Below, piece after piece: positions 36,701 through 49,700 of a stretch of DNA of 64,000 bases. A program made the position numbers and the translations under genes. Source of the stretch: Apteryx mantelli (Eukaryota > Chordata > Aves > Apterygiformes > Apterygidae); the NCBI RefSeq assembly GCF_036417845.1, contig NC_089982.1:44169684-44233683 (forward strand), written 5' to 3'. How positions within the stretch are numbered: position 1 is the stretch's first letter; each line of letters opens with the position of its first letter. The notes beneath the pieces are model-generated. The model saw only the letters and a program-made list of their open reading frames with translations. It made no database searches and had not been told where the DNA came from.

Positions 36701-37678
36701 GAGAGTCACCTCAGTGACTTGTGAAACTGCTTCTCTCTGTTTGTCTTAGAGCTGTGCTCTGGACAAGTGGATTTTATTGACACAGTGAGGGATTATTCCC
36801 AAGCGCAAATGGTTAAGCTATTGCAGTGGCTGCCTGTAGTAATTTGTGACCTGTAGGTTTTAGGTAGGTAACATGTATCTGTCAAATATCTTTTTTTTTC
36901 CCTTTTGCATTCATTTTGTGTCACTGAAACTTATGAGTCCGCACTGTCAGGATTTTCTGCGGCTGGGGGAAAACATACTGTGAAGTCAAGGCCTCTTTGG
37001 AGGTATGTGCCTCTCTGCTTAAAAAAAGTGTGTGGGCATATCTGGGAAGTGCTAGTAGTGCCTCTGTTCTTTTGATTCATAAGTAATATGCCTTTTCTTC
37101 TTAGAACCACTGAGATGTTGGAAAGAGGAATCATGATTATCTATCATCATTCTACTTAAGAATAGCGTTTAGGTAGCTCTTGTAGTAGTTGATAACCAAA
37201 CATCCTGTGTGGTCTGACTTTTTTTTTTTTGTCTTATTTTGTTGTTTAAAACCACAGAAATGACTAGGATTGATAAATATATGGTATTTAAAATGGGCAT
37301 TTGGAGAGTCAGGCTTTTTCCTAGGTGAAAAAATCCTTACTAGGTCTGGATGCTGATAACATGGTAATTTATGAAAGTTATATAAAATAAACAGATTGCT
37401 GTTTCAAGCATAATTTAGGCTGAGAAGTCCATCAATATCATGAGGTGAATATGCAAAGATCTAAAATCAAGAATGTGTGAGTTATTTTAAAAGCTTCAGG
37501 GAGGAGCTATAGGTCCAGGACACTGAGGTTATTCTTGTTATGCTTATTTCTTGTCTCTGTAGAATAGTTTTGACTACGTGATATATGCATTTCCTGATCG
37601 TTTTTATATAGACTCTGTGCATTAACAGGCTCTTTTTCCTCAGGGCTGTAAGTTCATCTTTCATGAACACAAGATCTT

Positions 37679-37700
37679 AAAAAAAAAAAAAAAAAAAAAA
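37679..37700 (+). repeat. Poly(A) run, 22 bp
   Basis: Twenty-two uninterrupted A residues. The upstream sequence shows no identifiable retrocopy. Confidence 0.95.
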
Positions 37701-40700
37701 GCTGCAAAATTGCATACTTTCTTTTTGTTTTTCCATCCTGAAATATCATAGAGAGAATAAAGCCAGTTAGGTGTATGAAGTTATGAGAGGCAATTGTAAA
37801 AACAGTGGGACAGTTGTTGAAACTAGGACTGTTCTTTCAAATTGGACTTAGGAAGAAAATTCCAGCTCAGTTAGTTTATTGTTCACTGTCTATTTGCGAA
37901 TACCAATGTCTATGTCTTGGTGTATTTCTAATTACATTACTGAAACTTTAAAGGAATCTCAGTTCACTTCTTTATTCTGCTCTTTTGCTTTGTCTGCCTC
38001 TCAGTAAAAGAATGCAGATCTAAAATTGCTTGCTAGTACTCCACAAATAAATAATGTGTTAACTGCTATTTATAAAAAGATTCAAAGATTAGAAGAGAAT
38101 GTTATCAAAGTATTGATACTATGCTTAAAGGCAAACATGAAAAGCTTAAAAGTAAATTACAAAAAATTACTCTTCTAAAATGAAAAAAAAGGTGCCGTTA
38201 TCTGCATAATGAATATATATCAGAACTTTTTTCTTTTATTTACATAAGAATTGAAAGGGACTTGGATGAACTCTGAAATAACAAGGCACCACATGTCTTC
38301 AGAAAGCTCTTTCACTGTGCTAGTTTTGCCCATGTTAAATGTTTTTAGTTAAAAAGTAAGCTTAATTGAAGTAGTTTTAAAATGCAGATTTTCAACAAAA
38401 GCTGCACTGAAATAGGTCCAGAGGCAGTATTCCAAGAGGCTGCTTTTACTTCATGTTTCAGCATTTATTTATATAAATGTCACATACTGTCTCTGGGCCA
38501 TTACAGCATTGTGCAAAATGTCAACAGCCAAGAAGTTTGACACTGAGGAAATACATTAGCACTTTAGTTGTCACAGACTGATTGAAAGCACTGATCTGTG
38601 AAAATTAAAACTAAATCCTGAGGCTAACTAGAACAGAGGTGGGAATGAACCCACATGCTTTAGGAATGGACAATTTTATTGGTACTGAAAATGTGAAGAG
38701 AAGTGGGGTAGTGAGACTTTTCATAAAGAGAGGCTTTTGGAATCAGTCTTTTTGGCATCTTTACTTATCGATGTTCAACAGGTATGCAGTGCTATTCCAA
38801 GTCCTCTTTAAATCATTACAGTTAATATTCTTTGACGTTTGCTCATTTGCCTAAAGGCAATACCACATCTTGGATTGTTTAAGTTTCTTAAGGGTAATTA
38901 CAGCAATTTAATAACCTTATTTAAGCAGCACATATTTTTGTAAGATACAATACGTTGCTTTATAAATATAAATGAAATAAATACAATTATCACTTTGAAA
39001 CTTGATGCTTTAAAAATTCTTTCTTAATGCAAAACTATTTGTCTTGTCTGAAACATGCTCTGTAAATGCATTCTTGACAACTAAAATTTTAACTTCAGAG
39101 ATCTGGACCACAAAATTGAGCAAATGGAACTTTTCTGCAAACATGCATAGTTGATGACTGAAAATATTAGACTTCAGTTCATGAAATCAGGGCTGCCAAG
39201 ACCTTGGGGGAGATAGAAAAGGCTACGGACTAATGGCTTGTAATAGACCAAACACAGAAGAAGCATTGTTAAACAGCAGTGAAAATTGAGCTTATTTTAT
39301 TAGTTCTAGAACCCATGTGGAAAGTGTGTTTTTCTAACAAGTGTTACTGTTTGATAGGGCTCTGGTAAGTAGACTGTAAATGTGGATAGTTTACTAGAAT
39401 GGAGGTTTGCCCTTTAAGCCCATGCAAAAGTCAACAAAGGAGGAAAAGAAATTTCCTTGCCCACCTACTCCCAGTCGCATATAAGAATAAGAGAGCATTG
39501 CCATCCTATGGCATGTGTATTTCCTTCCCTGAGCACAGGGAAGGACATAAAGTGACATAAAGTGGGCAGGAAAGTTGAGGAATTAGCAGTGCTTTGTTTC
39601 TATACCTGGTATATTTGCCAGCCTCATGTCTGGCAAATGAAGGATCCTCTACCTTTCTGAGGTGACTGATGCAAGAACAACAGCAAATAGGCATGTTACT
39701 TCTGTGAACTCTCTGAAGATCTTCCTTTCAGTGTAGCTTTTCACATTTGCCTTTTCTTCACTCTGCTCAATAGTGAGGTTGGTAAAAAGAAATAAATAAA
39801 CAAAAATCCCGGGTAGCTTGTTAGGCTATGCAGGAAAGATGTTCAAGGGATATAAGTATGAATCAGTTCATTGAGTCTGCTTTATGCAGAATCTTACCAA
39901 CCTTCTGAAGATGCAGTAGATGCATTGCAGCTCTTTTGGTTTAATGTATGTGTAGTCAGACAAGGGCACAAAGTAACAATTGCATCAGTTTCTTCCATTA
40001 ATCTTTGTAAAAGATTTCTGGAAGACAAAGGCTAAAAACACCTAAAAGCTCCTTGGTGTGTAACACCTCAGTGAAGATTTATTCTGTACAAAGCTAAACT
40101 TTCAAACTGTTTATTTTGCTGTCTTAAAAGAAGTACTATCTCTAAACTGCATAACTGGATGTTTAATTTAATATCTAAAAGTGTTTAAAATAACCCAAAA
40201 ACTTTCATCTTCAAATTCTTTCCTGAAGCATGTGGAACGTGAAAATTGGTGACAATACAAAATGCTTTGTGACTAAATAAGATGGTGGGAACCACTACAG
40301 TGCCTCAGATAGTCTGATCCAAATTAAGCAAAATGGAGAGAAAATATAACCTTGCGCTTCTCTAGTTGATATTTTCTTTACCAGTGATAATTTAGAATGA
40401 TGCAACTTGTGAAATAAAAGCAGTACTCTGCCCAATCAAAATTTTATTTCACTATGCCAAAACTTTATAGCAAATAACTCCTGTTTGAACTGGGGATAAG
40501 GACTTGTATCCTTGAAAAACAACAGTAGTCTTTCAGCTTTGCACGACTACCCTGTAAAAATATTTTCACATGAGACAAAATGGATGTTACTTTTGATGTA
40601 CACTGACATAATAGTTTCTTAACTATCAAGCAGTCAAATGGTCAGGAAGCAATCACATAGATCAAATGTGGCTTCTGCATCTACCTAAAGAAAGGAATGA

Positions 40701-42363
40701 GCAGGGATATTTTGAAAGCATTCATAAAGGTTTTTGTGGGTGTATGTGTAAATATGCAATAAGTAAAGTGCGAGTCCTTATCTTTTTTGAGAGCTTTATG
40801 CAAATACATTTTCATAAGAAGTTTAGAAACTTGCATACAGAAACTGGTAAGGAAAATGTCAGTTGCCTCATCTGAGGCAATTCACAAAATAGGAATTGGT
40901 CAGCAAGAATAGTGATTAATTGCAAACAACTGAAATAGAAAGAATTTTCTTATGACCTGGAAACTTGAATAGATATCCTTATGACATGTTTCTGTAAATC
41001 AGGAAATGAGCAGAATTCTTAGACATACACCTAGGTAATCTGTGTACAAAATAGATATTATTCTATGAAATAATCAGGAGGAATATTTCAAATAGATAAT
41101 TTCAAGTATATATACAAAGATATTTTTAAGTTGCAGAAAGGGTACCTGCCTGTATAGAAATATCTTATCTGATGTACTGAAGTACTACATATCAAGGTGC
41201 TTGCCGTGGACCAGACACCAAGACCCCTATTTTTTTTAAATAATACGCTGCAGTTATTTTGGTACTATGTAAATGGGTGCAACACTCAGGATCAGGAGTA
41301 GTTTCAATTAGAATAGGTCAGACTTCCTGTGGGAAAAGGTAATATCTTAAAGTGCTTGCAGGTTGGAGGTAATTAACAGGTAGAATCACCCATAAAACAT
41401 TGTTTTGTTTTTTTTCCAGCTACCTGCAGGTCAAAGCAAGTAGAGGACTAAAACTTTTGTGCAACAAGTCCATTATGAAGACATGTTTCTATTAATCTAA
41501 CATTAACATGCTGCTTCAAATGAAAGTGATTTTATTGTTCCGTCATATTAATGATGTATATTTGCAGTGTATGTATGCATTAATGTCATAAAAATAATTA
41601 ATACTTTGCACTTGGGCAGTGCCTTTCATCTGAGCATTTCAGTGCTTTATAAACAGCTTGTATAATATGTGAGCAGCTTTAGTTTATCCCCTCTTATTTC
41701 AGAAGGGTGTGTATGTTAGATGGCCAAGGGAAGAGGATTAGAGAAATACAATCCATCTCTCTCTTGTTTAGGGTACAACTGACAGGTACACATAGCTAAT
41801 TATGAGAGGGTTTTTTAATGTCACGGAAAATGACACATGGCCCAAATCATTGCTTTTTGGGGAGACCACTTAGATATTTGCCCTGTGAGTAGCTGAGGCA
41901 TTTATTTAACTGAGCTAAACTGAACTGAGGGCTTGCTACTTCTATAAACTAGTCTTGACAAGTATAAGTTGAGAATGAGCTTCATAATACTGCTTAACAT
42001 TTGGCCATGATCTAGCATCCTTGCATTTTGCTGTTCTACTACCTTTTTTCCCAGTGACATAATACTTTGTCCGTTGTACTAACAACGTACTGAGAATTAG
42101 GGGCTAGGTATAGTATCAGATGCTGTCACAACCTGTTATCCTTGGTATATGCTTTCCAGATAGCACAGGCACAATGCAGGGAATGATACTCTCTCAAACA
42201 TCTGCAAAATTGATAAAGTGCTTGTTCTCCCTTTTGTGTGTAGGCACATAGTCCTAGTGATTGTCAAGTTAGAGAACATTGCAAAAATATGTCCTAACAT
42301 TATCAGTCAGATAGATAAATGAAGGCAAGAAATCACGTGTGATGTATAGAAGGAAGAAGAATG

Positions 42364-42397
42364 GTTTTATTTTATTTCATTTTATTTTATTTTTTTA
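42364..42397 (+). repeat. (TTTTA)n imperfect pentanucleotide repeat
   Basis: TTTTATTTTATTTCATTTTATTTTATTTT-type tract of about six units with one interruption. Confidence 0.85.
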
Positions 42398-45065
42398 AAG
42401 TAGAATAGTTCTCAATGATTAGTTTCTGCAATTAGATATTCTAGATGCCTTATGTTGGACAGTTAAGGCCATGATGAATCTGCCCTGAGATATTCTTTGT
42501 AATAGCACACTCAAGCTCAGAGATCAAATAAAAACATGGATCTTATAATGACAATGACTGATAATTAAAACATTTTTGGGGGGGATCTTTCTTTTTTAAG
42601 AAGCAGTATCTATCAAGGTTTTCCAATTAGTGTCTAATACTGCTTGTTAAGCACACAGTAACCCATTTTCAGTAGAGTTTAGCTCAGAAATCAAATACCA
42701 GAATTTGTGTAAATAGCTGGGGGGGATTTATCTAGGGAATGAGGTGGAAATTTAGATAACACTTAAGCAAAATGACATGCTTGTTTTCAACTTAAGCATT
42801 GTTCTAGAAAAAAATAATTAATACAATATACAAGTTTTGAATCCTGTAAGTTAATTCTTATAAATTTTAAGTTGTTGGAAAAGTGAATGTCTTCTGCTAT
42901 TGTCCAGAATAGGCTGATTAAAAAGTGTACTGGCTTCAAACTCTTATTCTAGTATCTGATATCCCATCTAATAGAAAATATGTGAAGCTCATCAAAACTT
43001 TTTCTGATTTGCTGACCTCTTCTTGGAAACATGTTCCTCTTCTTATACTACACGTAAATACTTTCTTAACAGCTTAATTTTGTTCTTGTTATTTTCTGAA
43101 ACATGTAGATAATTAAATTAAATTCAAAGTAAGGTGTGAAAGTGGCTTTTTAATTTTTCTTTGCATACACTAAATATATAAAATCAATTTCTTCTGTTAA
43201 ATACCTTCGTAGACAAAATACGTTGTTAGTTCCAGTTAGACCCCTTCACTCAGAATTTCCTTTTTAAACCATGAAGACTTACATTAAGATAATTGACCTA
43301 GCTATTTATCAAGTTGTCTGTTTAAAAGGGTTTTGTTTGCACTGCCTGTAAACTCTGCAGTAACCGATTGATATGTGTCTCAACTGGATAAACAAAAGTT
43401 ACTGAGTATATCAATATTTTTGAAAAAAAAATCTGGGAAACTGTTAGGCAGAGTCGAGGATAGTAAAAAATGGGGAAAGTAATTTTTTTTTTTTTTTAGG
43501 GGCCTGCCTTAATTCTGAATAACTAAGCCACTAAAATTTTAATTGAAACTAACTTTGCCTATGGAGTATTCTCAGAACATAAATTCCATGGTAATCAATG
43601 AATGGGATTTATATTCCCAAATTCTTTGAGTTCTCTTATACATTAACCTGAGACATCTAATTTCAATATTATGTATAATATAACATAGTTAAAGATTGGT
43701 ATCTTATTCCAAACTGATTTAAAAAAATGAGGAAAGGATATTAGATGACTCTCAATTTCTTTTTCTGCACTTTAACAGCCTTCTTAATTAAATATGGATT
43801 TATGTCTCTTAAACTGTAATTATACTTAACTGAACATCAGAGAATGAAATATAGAAAGGAAAAAAAAAACACGGAGGGGAAAATACTTCTCCTTATCTTT
43901 GTATTGGATAGTTTCCCCAAGAATGCTTGAGAATATATGTATGTTACAGTCTTTATTATCAATTAATAGCAATATTGCCTGGGACTAAAGACTTCAATCC
44001 TTTGTCACTTAGGACAATAGAGTTGGACAACTTATTCTCAGTTTACCATTAGCTTGAGATGTTGATACTCAGAGTCTCCTGTGTAGTGAAAAATAAGAGA
44101 AAATAGTTGTAGCCTTACAGAGGTAAATGTTACTGTATGCTTTTTGCCTTTTTCAAAGCAGTATTGCTGCAGGTGTTGGCTTTTAAGTTTAATTAGGGAG
44201 GGTTGGGTGGGTTGGGGCAGAGGGAGAGTTGATTCTATCTGAGCTTCCTCAGACTTGCCCTGTAGCCAGAAGGAATCTATAAAAGCCTGTCTTCTGTGGC
44301 TCCCATAAGAGGTAATTTGGGAGTACTTTACCTGTAAAGGAAGTAGGTGGGGTTGGGGATCTGCAGTTAAGTGGGAAGCGGTTATGGATGCCAAGCCTTG
44401 CAGTTCTAGAACATGCTGCTGACAGCAAACTTGGAGCCTGGTAATTCAGAGAGTTTGAACCTGAGAATGGAGAGAGTTTCTAGAGGATTTCTCAACCGCT
44501 GACTAAAGCCTGTTTTTTCCAAACAAACAGAAACCCCCAAACGCAACCTAAATAAAATTAAGTTAATCTCTCTTGCTGGATAGGGGAAACACCACTGCTG
44601 TAATCCAGCTAAGTGGCAACTTGAAAATTGAATGCATGTGAGTTTACATAATATGGCATTACAGGCAAAGTCACTCCAGAACCCAGGACTGGACTAGGAC
44701 CCCTGGCAAATTCCTGTGTAAACTGATGCAGCAATTGGCTTTCATGAAGGCCTTTTCTTAGCTTAATAGCTATAGCAGACCCCCTATATTATGTTCCTCC
44801 ACAGCTTTTGTCCTCAGAAGGACTATTTTTCAGGTTCATGACATGAAAATAGCAATTACATGCTTTAGATTTAGAAGAAAGATGTGATATTAAAGTTTCT
44901 CTGGCTGTCTGGCTGGGAGTAGGTAACCTTTAACAGATCATTGTGATTTAAGGGAGACTTTCTCACTCTACCATCTGTCCATTTGAGAGATGGCTCCAGT
45001 GTATCAGCCTTCAGCACAAGGTCACACTGTACTTTAGGACTTTGCATTTTAAACACATTTGAATT

Positions 45066-45098
45066 CTTCTTTTTTTTTTTCCTTTTTTTCTTCTTCAA
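45066..45098 (+). repeat. Polypyrimidine (T/C) tract
   Basis: About 33 bp of T-rich sequence with interspersed C. On the minus strand it encodes the Lys-rich start of a spurious ORF at 45,098-44,871. Confidence 0.8.
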
Positions 45099-46729
45099 TT
45101 AACCATACAGTCTCCATTGCAGATTTTAGCGTAGTGCAGTGTGACATGGCCGTTTTCAGCATGCAGCCACTATCTAGGTGTGGGTATTTTGCTTGATAGT
45201 ATGTATTTTAAGGCTACTACATTATGCACCTTATGAACTTCAAACTGCAATAAAAGTGTGGCATATGCAGGTCACTGACAGCTGAATCAGTGTGGTTTAA
45301 AATTGTTCACATCCAATGCGTGCTCATTGTACTAGCGTTCTACTGACCTTTCTACTTCCATGCCTGTATAGCTGTGTTGATCCCAAGGATGATTCTCATT
45401 TGCTGCACAGTCATTTTTCCATTGTCTGACAACTTCATTCACCTTTCTCGTCTTCTGGCTTTCTCAAAGGTTAACTTGCTTACTTGTAAGTCAAATGTTA
45501 CTTTCTAAATATTGATCAGGTGCTAAATGTTGACATGAAAGAGGACATTGCTGTTTCAACAAGCATCTCTAGATTGAATTTATGTAACTCTATCCATGAC
45601 TTTTCTGCTTCCAGTTAGAGCATTGTAATGTATGATATGAAAGATTAAACTTCAGACACTTTGGAAGATGAGCTGGTGCATAATATAATAATCTCTCATG
45701 CAAAAAGAATTTGCTTGGATTTTTTGTGTTTAATTCAGAATCTAGGGCAATCCTATGGGTTTTAGGGTGCAATTTAAAAAGTTGACTTTAACAAATGGAG
45801 TCCTGCAGTGGCTGGAAACTTTGTTACTTAAGTTCCAACCTCTATCTGTTTTTGTTACACAAATGTGTGATTAAGACAACTCAATGCACATTATATTGTT
45901 TTGTTTTTTCCTTTGCTTTTTTCCTCTCCCTACCCTTTGCTTAATTCTATAAGAAGTCCTAATTTGGTATTTCAGGTACTCTTTGGAAGAGTATCCATTC
46001 CTCACCCATTTTGTGGAAAAGGGGGTGTGAGAGTTGGCAAGACTGCAGGTTGAGGGTGCATTGAAGGGGGACATTATCTCTTGTCATGTGTTTTTATATT
46101 GTTGAAGTAAAATGAGCACTGTCTGACAGTGGATTCATATTCAAATAGTAGAATGAGTATCCAAAATCACAAGTGTGATCACACACTAAGAAATGGAAAA
46201 TAATGTAAAAAAAGCACAGTTGCTGAAAAGCTTCTTTGTATTCTTTTATTTCCTTCCTTGTCTTAAAAAGAACAAAGTTCCTCCATTAAGATGTTCATCT
46301 AAAACATTAATTTTTTTTCCTAGACCAAGTTATTCAGTTTAAGTTATTGGTTCTCCAGAAGCAAGAGGAAGATAATTTATGCTAATTTTTGTGAAAACAA
46401 AGTTCGGTTCCATTTTTCAGAAAGGTAATTCTTGGTAATTCTTGTAGTCCATAGTATGAATCCCCCACAGACTTTAATGAAGTCTGTTCTCAAACTGAAA
46501 CATGTTGCCTGGCAAATCTCTTCTTGATGCTAGTTTGTGCAGGGTCTTGCCAGTTCTCCTCATTCTGCACCAGCAATGAAACTGTCAGTTACAATAATCC
46601 AGATGACTTAAAATTTTTCCATTTTCTTTAAAAAGATATAATTTGAGAACCCAGGGCAGAAATCATTACAACCTGAAACCTGACTCAGTGTTGTAATAGG
46701 GTTTATACATGAAAAACCAACATGAGGTT

Positions 46730-46748
46730 AAAAAAAAAAAAAAAAAAA
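46730..46748 (+). repeat. Poly(A) run, 19 bp
   Basis: Nineteen uninterrupted A residues with no recognisable retrocopy upstream. Confidence 0.95.
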
Positions 46749-49700
46749 TTCTCATTTAGGTACAGGAGAAGTCCTCACTTAAGTTTAAATTCAATTTAAA
46801 CCCAGTTTTCTTTATGTTCTCTTGAGAATATTTTTGCAGCCAGCAACAGCTTTGAGAGACAAGCTGATAGTAAAAAACATTCTTCTGGAAATAGCCTGGT
46901 TGCCTTTTGCTGCCTTCAGAACTGCAGGGATATTTCTGAGGTACATAGATGAAAATACTGTATGTAACTTAGCACAATTAAAAGTGAAATGTTCCCTTTT
47001 AATAGCTACTGAAATTTGTGTAGTGGTAGCTGGGAACACTGTGGCTGTACCCTTGACAGCTTATCTGGGTTTTCCTATGAAGTGTACTGCAGTAGCTTCC
47101 TTAGATAAGGAATGTCTGTGGTGAAATAAGCGACTCTTGATGCTTGAGAAAGGCTCTTTGGTGCTCCTAATAAAGTTTCTTGGAATGCAAATGTCAGACA
47201 GTGGGAGACAGGAGGAACCACTGACCCTGTGCATGAATCTTCCCATATATGCCTAAGGCATTCTGTGAATTGGCACTGCAAGAAAACTACAGTACATGCA
47301 AACATACTATTTATGGATGAAATGAAAGACTGAAGGAGCAACCACTACTCTGGGAATGCTGAAGAGGCCTTAGGCACTGCCCATATTGGGCTGGGGGCAG
47401 GGGCAGTTCAAAGCTTCAAATGGTAGTAACCAGAATCAGTGTAGATCTGCTTTTGACGTCATTTTATGCACTCCCAGTGTTGTAGACAAAGTCTTACATT
47501 TATCTCGGGTTCTTGAGTGAAGAAACTGAGGTGCAGAGCTTCCCAGAACCAGGTTTAGAAGCAATATCACAATCTTACTGCCTTTTGTGCCAATCACATG
47601 CTTATATATCTTTTTCAACAAATATTTGTACTTATTTGTACTAATTAAACAATAGGTAGAACACTGTAGGGAAGATGTGATGACCATCATGTACATCAGA
47701 AGAGTTGTTCCAAACATTTTATGTTATGCTTTTTATTTGTATTATTAATGGGGAATTCTACTTTAGAATTCAGCTTCAGTAATTCACCTAAAAATCACCT
47801 GATATCTTTTTTGGGGAAGAACATTTAACTCTCTGCTATCTGTGCCTGTCTTCCTTTCATAAAACCTGTATTTCAAAGAATATCAATTCCTTTCCATAGA
47901 AAGACAATTATCTCTTTGGAAAATCAAATGACTCTAAAACCATTCACATTTGTCTACCTAAAAATCTTCATCTCTCCCTTTCTATTTTTTCCTTGCAATT
48001 CAGAAGGTTTCCTCTTTCATATTATAAGATGGTAGTCTGTCATCCCACTTGTGCATAGCCTCCAGAATCTAATTCTTGTTTTTTTCCTCAGGTTCATTCT
48101 GGTTTTCAGATACAACTTGCAGATCAAAGCAGGCTGTGGGAACTCAGCTGCAGGAGTGTCAGTTAGACCAGGGAAGTTCCTCAATGTGTTTCCAGGTATT
48201 TCACCAAGATATTCATGCTTCTTCCACTAAAATACAAATAGGAGTTTTGTCAACTTGTACCTTTTCTTTATCTTCTTCTTTTTTTTTTTTCCTTTTTAAT
48301 CACTAAATTACCTCAGCTGAGCTGGTTTGTTTAGTTGCATCTATATTAGGCTGTACTCCATAGTCAGCTATTATGTGCTGTGTTTGTTTGCCGTTAGCTG
48401 TCAGTACAGGAGAAGCAAGGAAAAGAGAGGAATTTAGCACAAGCTGTGTGAAATTGTACTTAGTTTGAGATGACTTAGAATTTTCATTTCTTGTCTTTCA
48501 TAAAGTGATGCTGATTGTGTTGTCTTTCTGCAGATAGAACTCGTCTGCCCTCAAACTGAAGTTCTTAATACATGAAGTGTTATGTATTACATCAAATTGC
48601 TGTTCATTGTTTCTTTACAATATCAGTTTCTTTTTATTGCTATTTTCAGTGTTTGAGTTCTTTCTTGAATAGTGTGATAAATCATGCCCAGAGAATAACT
48701 TCATACTTCCCATTTTATTTTCTCCATCTACATTACATTGAATCTCTTTTCTTGTTTGTACATTTATACTTTTTAACTGAACAAAAACCTGTTATTTCTT
48801 AGCTGGGTTGTTTTTTGCCTGACCTCAAAGTCGAAATTATCACGTTAGTTATATAATCTGAGTTGCTGGTTATATGCAGTATTTAAGATCAAGATCCTTT
48901 GAAAAGAAAGGCTTTTTTCCTCATAATTCTTCAAAAGAAAAAAAGACTCGGTCCATGACAGAATGAAAAATAAGTAAAGATGAAAATATTCAGGTGGGAA
49001 CTAAGAATGCAAACATCAAAACTTTTGGATATTTGAAATCAAATCTCAAAGATACTGGAGTGTGGAGGTTTTTTAGTACTGTTCCATTATCCATTCCATG
49101 TGTATTGAATGCATCTTTCCATTTTAGAGATACACCTAACTTTTCAGGTCTTACAAGGTATAATGATAATTCTTAATAGCTCTTATCTGAACTAGAAGGA
49201 ATTTCAGTAGCCAATTAACACAGATGTGATATTTGGGAAAAAAAAAATATTTACACCTTTGAGGAGTGAAGGTAGGCTTTTTAGAACGTAGTTTTCCTTT
49301 GTTGCTTCTGCAGTGAATCAAGGGTTAGTATCATCTTCTCAGGAAGAATGCATGTGACTGTCAATGTAAGGGAATTTCACTAGTGGTACTAGGAGGAACT
49401 GTTCTTTGCTTTTCTTCTACTTCAAGGTATTCTCTTTCTAAGCTACAAGATATCATATTTCACACTTATGCTGTTTTCCTGCCCAAATTAATAACAAAGT
49501 ATGATAAGGGCATAGTGCCCTGCTATGCATGAGACAACTTTCCACCCATTCATTTTGATTCAATTATCCACAGTCACATGAGTTTTAAAGAAATATGTTT
49601 GCAGTTAAAGCTATTGGCAGTAGAATAAGACTATCAACAATGAAAACTCATGATGAATGAGCCATGCATTTAAGTTTTATTTCTTTTGAAATGTATATTG

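Noticed and set aside
36640..36720. Possible + strand exon after CTCTCTGCAG at about 36,654
   Set aside because: There is an acceptor-like sequence and slightly higher GC, but the frame hits a stop within about 16 codons and nothing matches the palladin Ig domain.
46822..47124. 100-codon + frame with hydrophobic segments
   Set aside because: It has no homology that I recognise, no splice or promoter context, and an overlapping antisense frame. It is probably chance within the intron.
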